Positions 1-5,919 of a DNA stretch of 6,795 nucleotides are shown here, piece by piece. Both the position numbers and the translations under genes were made by a program. The notes beneath the pieces are model-generated. The model was given only the letters and a program-made list of their open reading frames with translations. It searched no databases and was not told the origin of the DNA. Each line of letters begins with the position of its first letter. Position 1 is the stretch's first letter. Source of the stretch: Opitutia bacterium. GTDB taxonomy: Bacteria > Verrucomicrobiota > Verrucomicrobiia > Opitutales > Seribacteraceae. The DNA is taken from positions 1 to 6,795 of the forward strand of contig JABHOU010000583.1 of assembly GCA_018695085.1 (NCBI GenBank). The letters run 5' to 3'.

Positions 1-1049
1 AAATCGGTCAACTGGTTGGTTGCCCCGAGGCGCTTGATCCCGGGACCGCACACCACGTAGGGCACGTGCACCCCGCGCTCCACACCACGATCCTTGGCCG
101 TGTTGGCGGTGCCGTTGTCGGCGCAGAAGATGAAATACGTATTCTCGTAAATATTAAGGTCCTCGGCCTTGGTCATGAGCTGGCCGATCAACTTGTCCAT
201 GTACTCGACCAAGTAGACGAAGCGCTGGGACTGCTTCTCGTTGTACGCCTTCATGACATGTGCCCGCGCCTCCTTGCTCAATCCCTTGGGATCGGGTTTC
301 TTCAACTCGATGTCGAGGGGCTTGCCGTGGTCGGGCGTGGTGGAATAGGGCCCATGCGGAATGACCGTCGGCCAATAGGCCACGAAGGGTTGCTTCTTCT
401 TCGTCATGCGCTCCATGAAATCCATCAGGAAGTCGCACCGCTGGTCCGGCCCGAATCCATTCTCGGCCACCTTCAGGTACTTCCCGTTCTGGACGGTCGA
501 GGGATACCAGTAGCGGGTGTCCGAAAGCTTCAGGTCCTTGCGGGCCCCCGAACCGATCGGGTCCACACCGAAATGCGACTTTATCTTGTCCGGCCCCTCC
601 CAGAGGCAATACTCGTCGAAGCCGATGTGCTCGTCCCAAGGCTCCCGGGCCCCGCAGTGCCACTTCCCCGCCACTGCGGTGACGTAGCCGCCCTTTTGCA
701 GGAGCTTGGACCAACTGGGACGATCGGTGAACAATTTGCCCCGCGAATCAAAGGCCCACATGTCGTTGCGGAACACCCCCGTTCGGTTGGCGTAGACTCC
801 GGTCATCAAGAGGGCCCGCGAAGGAGCGCAGATGGCGGGCGCGAAACAAGTCCGAAAGCGTACGCCCTCCTTGGCGATGCGGTCAACGTTGGGTGTCTTG
901 GCCGTGCCTTTCTGGCCGTAGCAGGAAAACATATCGGCACTGACGTCATCCGCCAAGATGAGGACAATGTTCGGCTTGCCGGCATGGAGGTGAAGCCAGC
1001 CGAAAAATAGGCAGGCAAACAGTGAAGCTAAAGTGAGCGATCGTGACAT
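1..1049 (-). CDS. Secreted type I sulfatase (CAPSR site), 3' end cut by window edge
   Basis: This is a formylglycine-dependent sulfatase that would hydrolyse a sulfate ester, probably on a carbohydrate, outside the cytoplasm. Translating the minus strand from the ATG at 1049 gives about 349 codons with no stop before the window edge, so the C-terminus is missing. Residues 1-23 look like a Sec signal peptide ending near LHA. Residues 25-35 hold the PNIVLILADD block, with metal-binding Asp34 and Asp35. Cys74 lies in CAPSR, the canonical formylglycine motif, followed by the usual LLMTG. Lys129 and His131 lie in GKWH. The second metal pair is Asp310-Asn311 (CADNG), followed by an RGVHVPYVV segment. 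The gene starts 8 bases after the esterase stop, with a weak AGGG six bases before the ATG. The sulfatase call is firm; the substrate and SulfAtlas subfamily are unknown. Confidence 0.93.
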   Translation of the reverse strand, partial: MSRSLTLASLFACLFFGWLHLHAGKPNIVLILADDVSADMFSCYGQKGTAKTPNVDRIAKEGVRFRTCFAPAICAPSRALLMTGVYANRTGVFRNDMWAFDSRGKLFTDRPSWSKLLQKGGYVTAVAGKWHCGAREPWDEHIGFDEYCLWEGPDKIKSHFGVDPIGSGARKDLKLSDTRYWYPSTVQNGKYLKVAENGFGPDQRCDFLMDFMERMTKKKQPFVAYWPTVIPHGPYSTTPDHGKPLDIELKKPDPKGLSKEARAHVMKAYNEKQSQRFVYLVEYMDKLIGQLMTKAEDLNIYENTYFIFCADNGTANTAKDRGVERGVHVPYVVCGPGIKRLGATNQLTD

Positions 1050-1074
1050 AGTTATCCCTATTTCCTTTCCTCCG
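1050..1074 (-). promoter_or_regulatory. Purine-rich leader and ribosome-binding region of the left-edge sulfatase
   Basis: On the minus strand the stretch before ATG 1049 reads GGAGGAAAGGAAATAGGGAT then AACT. It overlaps the last codons and TAG of the esterase gene. The GGAGG is about 19 bases from the ATG, too far for a standard site; AGGG six bases upstream is the better placed but weak candidate. It is the only start in the window with a clearly purine-rich leader. Confidence 0.4.
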
Positions 1075-1981
1075 CCTGCAGCCAGGCCTCGACACGCGGC
1101 TTACCTTGTAGGAAGCCCAAACCCGCGAGGAACTCGTCGGTTTCCGTCATGGTGACGACAAAGGAATCCCGACCGTTCTTGTGCAGGTTGAAGAACCCGT
1201 GGCCCTTGCCCTCGTAGATGCAGGTTTTGCAAACATTTCCCATGGCCTCCATGGTCTTTTCGTAGCGCTTGGCCGACGCCACCGGCAAATGCTTGTCGCG
1301 GTCACCGAGGAACACGATGGTGGGCGGTTGCTTGCCGTCGAGGTTGTCGATCGGGGAAAAGCGCTTGTAGTCATCTCCCAGCCTATCGTGACCATACCCC
1401 TTGGGGCTATTGTCGAAGACCGGATTGAAAAGAACCAAGGCATTGGGAACGGCCGAAACCGTCAAGTCGTCGTCCGGCCAATCAAAGGCACTGATGGTTG
1501 CGGTGGCGGCGGCCAGGTGACCACCCGCGGACCCACCTCCCGCGGCGATCCGCTTAGGATCCAATCCTAAGGCAGACGCATGCTTGCGAAGGTAACGTAC
1601 GCCGGACCGTGCATCCTCCACGCACCAGACGGGCTTGGCTGTTTTCAAGGCCCGACGATACTGGGCGCAAATAGCCAGCATGCCACGAGACGCCAAGTAC
1701 TTGGCTTGAGCATAGAACTGGCTGGTGTCTCCGCCAGTCCATCCGCCGCCGAAGAAGAATACGATGGATGGCCGTGAATCGGTCTTGGCGAAACCATCGG
1801 GATAAAAGAACTCCAGGTGAAGCTCCTCCGCGAGCTTTTCCTTTTTGCTAAACGCCTTCTTGTAAAGGACCCGCTCGTCAGGGGCGAAGCCTCCGCCCTT
1901 TTCATACAAGGATTTCGAGGCACCTTGGAGGGCAGCAACACAAGCGAAGCAAATAAGGAACCATGCATGCAGGAATTTCAT
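1058..1981 (-). CDS. Secreted alpha/beta-hydrolase esterase (acetyl-esterase/BD-FAE-like)
   Basis: A 307-residue alpha/beta-hydrolase with the features of the lipase/acetylesterase group (alpha/beta hydrolase fold-3, BD-FAE-like). It probably removes acetyl or other acyl groups from polysaccharide. A signal peptide covers roughly residues 1-21 (hydrophobic WFLICFACVAAL). An FGGGW segment at 77-81 sits where family members usually have the HGGG oxyanion-hole loop. The nucleophile elbow is GGSAGG, with Ser151. The likely catalytic acid is Asp229 in GDRDKHLPV, and the likely catalytic His is His261 in GKGHGFF. The triad is therefore complete and the length is normal. The ATG at 1981 directly precedes the signal peptide; no Shine-Dalgarno sequence is visible before it. 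It lies 50 bases after one sulfatase gene and 8 bases before the next, which fits joint removal of acyl and sulfate groups. The exact substrate cannot be read from sequence. Confidence 0.9.
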   Translation of the reverse strand: MKFLHAWFLICFACVAALQGASKSLYEKGGGFAPDERVLYKKAFSKKEKLAEELHLEFFYPDGFAKTDSRPSIVFFFGGGWTGGDTSQFYAQAKYLASRGMLAICAQYRRALKTAKPVWCVEDARSGVRYLRKHASALGLDPKRIAAGGGSAGGHLAAATATISAFDWPDDDLTVSAVPNALVLFNPVFDNSPKGYGHDRLGDDYKRFSPIDNLDGKQPPTIVFLGDRDKHLPVASAKRYEKTMEAMGNVCKTCIYEGKGHGFFNLHKNGRDSFVVTMTETDEFLAGLGFLQGKPRVEAWLQAEERK

Positions 1982-2031
1982 GGGAAAAAGGGAAACCTAT
2001 GTGATCAGAATCAAGTTAGACTTACAATGTC

Positions 2032-3510
2032 TCAGTTTCCCTTCTTGAAAAAATACTCGGGGTATTTCCACTGACCGATTTTCGCCTTGTTGAAGTCGTT
2101 GCCTTGGCGAATGGCGTCGATCTCCGCCTTGAGACGGCTGACGTTGTCTTGGTTCAGTAACGGGTCGTGCGTCGCCCGACGCCAACGCGTCAATTCGGTG
2201 GACAATTCGTCGAAAGCGGAACGATGGGCAGGATCCTTGGCCAAATTGACGAACTCGTAGGGATCCATTTGCAGATCATAGAGCTGGTACTTGGGAGGTC
2301 GTTTCATCAATGCATAGGCAACCTGCACCTTTTTCGGGGCCCTTGGCAATGCGGCCATCACCTGCTGACCGAAGAATCGGTTCACCGTGAACTCATAACC
2401 GGGGTCCACTTCGCCCGGTTGCAAGTTCTCAATCAATTTGTAGCGATCGTTGCGGATGGCTCGTTGCGGATAATAATTGTGGGCCGAGTGGAGGTGAAAC
2501 TCGGTCGGCATGTATTGACGCCACTTTGGTTGCTCGCCCCGCAGAAGAGGAAGCAGGGAACTCCCCGGCAAACCGGCCACGGGCTCTGCACCCGACACCC
2601 CCAGAAAGGTGGGAAACAAATCGAGCGTGGAGACCAGTTCTCGACGAACTTGGCCGGATTTCCCCTTCGGCAATCGAACAATCAAAGGCACCCGCACCCC
2701 ACCCTCGTAGCAAGTGCGCTTGCCTCGAATGAGGTCAGCCCCGTGGTCGCCCATGTAGACGATCAAAGTATCGTCGTACTTCCCTGATGCCTTCAACTTG
2801 GCCAACAGTTCGCCCATCAGGGCGTCGAGGCGAGCCATGCAATTGTAGTAGTCCGCCACTTGCTGGCGCAGACCCTCGCTCTCCAAGCCAATGTAGGCCA
2901 TGGTCTTCACCTGGTCCGCAGTCAACGGATCCGCCGGCAATCCTTGCTTGCTCTTGATGAACGGACGATGGGCGTCGGGATAATTGATCGATAGAAAGAA
3001 CGGTTCCTTTGACTCCTTAAAAAACCGTCCCGCCTCCTCGGCGTAGCGGGATAAATTCTTACGAGAGAAATTGGATTCTGAAACTGCTGTGAAGTCAAAG
3101 GGGAAGGCACTGGCCGGGTTTACGTGTAGTTTGCCGATTATCCCCGTGCGGTATCCCGCTCGTTTCAAGCTGGTCACCATGTTCGGGGTATCCTCGCGAT
3201 ACATCCCGAACTTCCAAGTGGCCAAGCCGATCTGGCCATTCTGGTGCGGGTAAAGCCCAGTCAAGTAAGCCGCCCTCGACTGGCTGCAACCTGCCTGCGG
3301 AACATAGGCTCGGTCAAAGCGCACACCCTGAGCAGCCAGCTTATCTAGCACCGGCGTCTTTACGGAGGGCTCGCCATAACAACTCATCTCAGGTCCGTTG
3401 TCTTCGGACACAATGAGAAGAATATTGGGAGACTGGGCGACCAATCCCGAAGCAAAACAAAGAAATGCCTGCAGGCAAAAGGTGATCCATATTTCGGTCG
3501 TTATTTTCAT
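2032..3510 (-). CDS. Secreted sulfatase with atypical CSQSR active-site motif
   Basis: A complete 492-residue sulfatase of the alkaline-phosphatase superfamily, expected to cleave sulfate esters or possibly N-sulfate. Residues 1-25 form a Sec signal peptide (cleavage likely near LVA-QS). The N-terminal metal block is NILLIVSEDNG, with Glu36-Asp37 in place of the commoner Asp-Asp. Cys75 lies in CSQSR, followed by AAYLTGLYPHQNGQ; Gln replaces the usual Pro or Ala at the third position of the formylglycine motif. GKLH at 127-130 supplies the usual Lys and His. Asp255-His256 (MGDHG) form the second metal site, followed by Lys263 and YEGGVRVPLIV. The C-terminal part has RNDRYKLI and YDLQMDPYEFVNLA, typical of bacterial sulfatases. 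I recall the SEDxGP and CSQSR combination from a recurrent planctomycete/verrucomicrobial sulfatase group, but could not check this. The start is ATG with no visible Shine-Dalgarno sequence, 21 bases after the YafK-like gene. Confidence 0.93.
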   Translation of the reverse strand: MKITTEIWITFCLQAFLCFASGLVAQSPNILLIVSEDNGPEMSCYGEPSVKTPVLDKLAAQGVRFDRAYVPQAGCSQSRAAYLTGLYPHQNGQIGLATWKFGMYREDTPNMVTSLKRAGYRTGIIGKLHVNPASAFPFDFTAVSESNFSRKNLSRYAEEAGRFFKESKEPFFLSINYPDAHRPFIKSKQGLPADPLTADQVKTMAYIGLESEGLRQQVADYYNCMARLDALMGELLAKLKASGKYDDTLIVYMGDHGADLIRGKRTCYEGGVRVPLIVRLPKGKSGQVRRELVSTLDLFPTFLGVSGAEPVAGLPGSSLLPLLRGEQPKWRQYMPTEFHLHSAHNYYPQRAIRNDRYKLIENLQPGEVDPGYEFTVNRFFGQQVMAALPRAPKKVQVAYALMKRPPKYQLYDLQMDPYEFVNLAKDPAHRSAFDELSTELTRWRRATHDPLLNQDNVSRLKAEIDAIRQGNDFNKAKIGQWKYPEYFFKKGN

Positions 3511-3531
3511 CGATAACTTAGAGTGAACTCA

Positions 3532-4323
3532 TCAGTTCGTTGCTTTTCCAAACACGTACTTCTTCTCTTCCACTTGAACGTCCGGGGGCAATTTGGAGGT
3601 TTCGAAAAAATCATAACCTTCCTTTAAATTAAGCCAAAAGGAATCCCATTTCGACTGCGCGTACTTTTTCATATTGGCTTCACTCATCCGGAAAGGGAAA
3701 CAATGCACCCGAAAGAACGTTTGGCCATTGCACAGGGCGACTTCCGCCAAGGCGTAAATTTCCTCGATGTTCGCATCGGTCATGGCAAAGCAACCAATGG
3801 AGGCTCTTCCGCCGTGGATCATCAAGGCGCTCCCGGTTCGACCGTGAACCCGATCGTAATGATTGGGGTAGCCTAAATTCATGGATAAATGAAAACGACT
3901 GTTCGGATTCATCCTAGAGGGAGAAACGTAGTAAAAGCCTTCGGGAGCCTGCCCGTCCCCCTCGAGAAGTTTCGGACCCAACTGACCGGACATAGCCGCA
4001 ATTGGATAAGTGCGGAAAAGCTTGTACTTCTTGCCCTGCCTCAACCAAAACTCCAATTCGCGTTCCTCCTTGAAGATTCGAATGAAAATCGGCGTACCAT
4101 AGGATAGCCCAAGATTCTCCAGTTGTGGAATTAGTAATGACGATACTCTCGCAACTGCCTCCCGAGAACGTGGGCTAGACGGCACCTGTTGCTTATTGAA
4201 AACGGGAATCTTTACCGAAGAAGGCTTCGAAGGCTCGACCGCATCGTCGTCGGCGCATGAAGACAGACAAGGGCAGCAAACCCAAACCAAAAGCCAAGCC
4301 GCCCGGACAAAGTCTCCGGACAC
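3532..4323 (-). CDS. YafK-type L,D-transpeptidase-fold lipoprotein
   Basis: A YkuD-fold protein of the YafK branch (COG3034). Family members act on peptidoglycan through a catalytic Cys; E. coli YafK/DpaA detaches Braun lipoprotein from the wall. Numbering here is from the upstream GTG at 4344 (270 residues). A hydrophobic stretch at about 15-29 ends in the lipobox LSSC, with Cys30 as lipidation site and Ala-Asp-Asp next. The fold starts near 85 with FIRIFKEERELEFW, then GPKLLEGDGQAPEGFY (123-138), MNPNSRFHLSMNLGYPN (145-161) and the active site: His177-Gly178, then SIGC with Cys186 as nucleophile. PFRM follows at 217-220. No ATG precedes the lipobox. GTG at 4323 is preferred because it lies 2 bases after the upstream stop, follows a weak AGAAAG, and leaves a compact signal peptide. 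GTG at 4344 would overlap the upstream sulfatase by 19 bases. The gene looks AT-richer than its neighbours. Confidence 0.9.
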   Translation of the reverse strand: MSGDFVRAAWLLVWVCCPCLSSCADDDAVEPSKPSSVKIPVFNKQQVPSSPRSREAVARVSSLLIPQLENLGLSYGTPIFIRIFKEERELEFWLRQGKKYKLFRTYPIAAMSGQLGPKLLEGDGQAPEGFYYVSPSRMNPNSRFHLSMNLGYPNHYDRVHGRTGSALMIHGGRASIGCFAMTDANIEEIYALAEVALCNGQTFFRVHCFPFRMSEANMKKYAQSKWDSFWLNLKEGYDFFETSKLPPDVQVEEKKYVFGKATN

Positions 4324-4344
4324 CGCTATTCTTTCTGATCCCAC
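4321..4344 (-). promoter_or_regulatory. Stop/start junction of sulfatase and YafK-like gene (possible translational coupling)
   Basis: The sulfatase stop TAG (4328-4326) is followed by two bases and then GTG (4323-4321). A second in-frame GTG at 4344 would make the genes overlap by 19 bases. A weak AGAAAG (4336-4331) lies seven bases before the downstream GTG; nothing resembling a Shine-Dalgarno precedes the upstream one. Either choice implies the two proteins are translated from one message, probably with re-initiation. The coupling is inferred from spacing only. Confidence 0.5.
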
Positions 4345-5849
4345 AGACGATAAGGATCGTCCAACCGCGTCATCTCCGAAAGCAAAAGATCTTCCATCTC
4401 CTTCAGTTTAGCAGCAAAAGCGGGATCCTTGGCCAAGTTGCGTTGAGCGGACTTTGGCTTGGAGCCGGATTGGGCCGTCACCTTGGGGTCGTGATTTTGC
4501 TCGAGATACTCGTGTGGATTCTCCTCCAGGTTAAAGAGCTGGGTCTCCCGCACCTTGCCATCGAGAACGTCGTACTTGATCAACTTCCAGTCGCCCTTGC
4601 GAACCGAGCGCATGCCCGGTTTGGTGCCGCCGCAATAGACCCCGTACAAAACCTCGCGCGTGGTGGCCTGCTTACCCATGAGAACAGGCTTGAAACTGAT
4701 GCCCTCGCAAGTAGCCGGAGGCTTGAACCCGGCTAGGTCGCAAAAAGTGGCCATGACGTCAAGCAGGTAGACGTTCCCCAAAGCCCGACTACCCGGCTTG
4801 ATCCCGGGACCCTTGGCGAAGAACGGTACGCGCCAGGTATGTTCGTACAGGTTCTGCTTTCCTTGCAACCCATGCCTGCCGATCGCCATGCCGTGGTCGG
4901 CGGTGTAGAAAACATAGGTGTTCTCGAGCTCGCCCATCGCCTTCAGTTTCTTCAGAACTCTGGCGACCTGATGGTCGATGTTCTCGGAGCAAGCCAATTG
5001 CCGCCCGATCTCGTTACGGATGGTCACCTCGTCGCGGCGTCCCCACACACCGCTGACCGAAACCTCGTCCCGCAACCCGGGGTGCCCGTGGTGAAAGGGA
5101 TGCTTGGGCAACCAGTTGAGAGGCAGTTTCGGGGCCTTAGGGTTGGCGGGCGGGAAGGACTTCTTGTCGCGATGATTTACTGCCCCGTACTTCTTGAGCA
5201 GTTCGGGGGTACCGTCCCGAACGTCGTGCGGATGAGAAAACCCGAAGTATATGAAGAACGGATCCTCGTCCTTGTCCATTTCCCGGTCGTTCAGGTAGTT
5301 CATCACCTGCTGCCCGTGCCAATGACTGCCCGTCTCCTTCGTGCCGCCACGCTTGGAGGCATCGTGCCGCACCGTGAACTGGGCGTTGGCTGGGCCATGA
5401 CTGTTTCCATTCTTGCAGGTGCGCATGGTGTCGTAGCCGGCCTTGTTGAAGATAGCGGCCAAGCAATTCTCGATCGGATTCACAATGCCGGACTTTTCCT
5501 CCTTTTTCTTGTTCCTCTTTCCGCCGGTGCCCTGCAAGTGCCAGACCGTGCGGCCCGTCATGATCATTCTCCGGGAGGGCGAACAGACCGCACCGGACAT
5601 CGAGCCCATGTGGTAGGCTTGGTCGAGGGTCATACCTTCCGCCGCCAACTTCCCGATGGCGGGAGCATCCAGAGGCGAGGTCGGATCGTAGGCTCTGAAG
5701 TCGAAGGGCGACTGGTCGTCCGCTATGATGAACAATATGTTCGGGCGTTTGGCGTAGGTAGAAAGAACGCCGATTCCGACAAGTAGAACAATGAGTATTC
5801 GAAAAGTCATAACATGCATATTTTGTCGGTGAATAAGCTTGAGAGCCAT
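4326..5849 (-). CDS. Secreted type I sulfatase (CSPSR site), complete
   Basis: A 507-residue sulfatase (from ATG 5849), probably acting on sulfated carbohydrate in the periplasm or outside. The core starts with RPNILFIIADDQS (Asp44, Asp45 metal ligands). Cys89 lies in canonical CSPSR, followed by RMIMTGR. A Lys-rich stretch KRNKKKEEK (111-119) follows. Where most relatives have GKWH this one has CKNGNSHG (145-152), so Lys146 and His151 may play those roles. Asp318-His319 (TADHG) form the second metal site, followed by Lys331 (GKQNLYEHTWRVP) and KGPGIKPG. The end carries RKGDWKLI and LFNLEENPHEYLE. ATG 5810 may be the true start, because it puts MTFRILIVLLVGIGVLSTYA directly at the N-terminus as a compact signal peptide; ATG 5849 adds 13 residues. 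Neither has a Shine-Dalgarno sequence. Its stop lies 2 bases before the preferred YafK-like start. The family is firm, the substrate unknown. Confidence 0.93.
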   Translation of the reverse strand: MALKLIHRQNMHVMTFRILIVLLVGIGVLSTYAKRPNILFIIADDQSPFDFRAYDPTSPLDAPAIGKLAAEGMTLDQAYHMGSMSGAVCSPSRRMIMTGRTVWHLQGTGGKRNKKKEEKSGIVNPIENCLAAIFNKAGYDTMRTCKNGNSHGPANAQFTVRHDASKRGGTKETGSHWHGQQVMNYLNDREMDKDEDPFFIYFGFSHPHDVRDGTPELLKKYGAVNHRDKKSFPPANPKAPKLPLNWLPKHPFHHGHPGLRDEVSVSGVWGRRDEVTIRNEIGRQLACSENIDHQVARVLKKLKAMGELENTYVFYTADHGMAIGRHGLQGKQNLYEHTWRVPFFAKGPGIKPGSRALGNVYLLDVMATFCDLAGFKPPATCEGISFKPVLMGKQATTREVLYGVYCGGTKPGMRSVRKGDWKLIKYDVLDGKVRETQLFNLEENPHEYLEQNHDPKVTAQSGSKPKSAQRNLAKDPAFAAKLKEMEDLLLSEMTRLDDPYRLWDQKE

Positions 5850-5919
5850 TCCGGTAGAATAAACTCAAGTTTAGGATTTTTTTTAATTCAGGCTAGTTAT
5901 GCAACAAGACGCTTTCTAA
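5850..5919 (-). other. Largest intergenic gap in the window, AT-rich
   Basis: This 70-base spacer (109 bases if the sulfatase starts at 5810) separates the two right-hand sulfatases. It is visibly AT-rich with a run of eight A on the minus strand (5884-5877). I found no hairpin next to that run, so it is not supported as a terminator, and no convincing -35/-10 pair. If an internal promoter exists in this operon, this is the most likely place, but the sequence alone does not show one. Confidence 0.4.

Noticed and set aside
66..1010. Long plus-strand open frame (314 codons) opposite the left-edge sulfatase
   Set aside because: It lies fully antisense to a frame with an intact sulfatase signature, has no recognisable domain, and is explained by GC-rich codons of the real gene.
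3514..3530. Short inverted repeat GAGT...ACTC just before the CSQSR sulfatase start
   Set aside because: Only four paired bases around a two-base loop; too short for an operator or hairpin claim.
4839..5786. Long plus-strand open frame (315 codons) opposite the CSPSR sulfatase
   Set aside because: Antisense shadow: the opposite strand holds all sulfatase motifs, and this frame shows only low-complexity Val/Leu/Gly/Arg-rich sequence without a family match.
5137..5868. Minus-strand 243-codon frame overlapping the CSPSR sulfatase in another frame
   Set aside because: Same-strand out-of-frame shadow; its residues are the frame-shifted reading of the sulfatase, with no motif of its own.
5877..5884. 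Run of eight T on the plus strand as a possible terminator
   Set aside because: No stable inverted repeat precedes it on the plus strand and no plus-strand gene ends there; on the minus strand it is a run of A.
5850..5919. Possible sigma-70 type promoter (TTGCAT with an A-rich -10) in the largest gap
   Set aside because: The -10 match is only an A run and no spacing gives a convincing pair, so a promoter is not supported.
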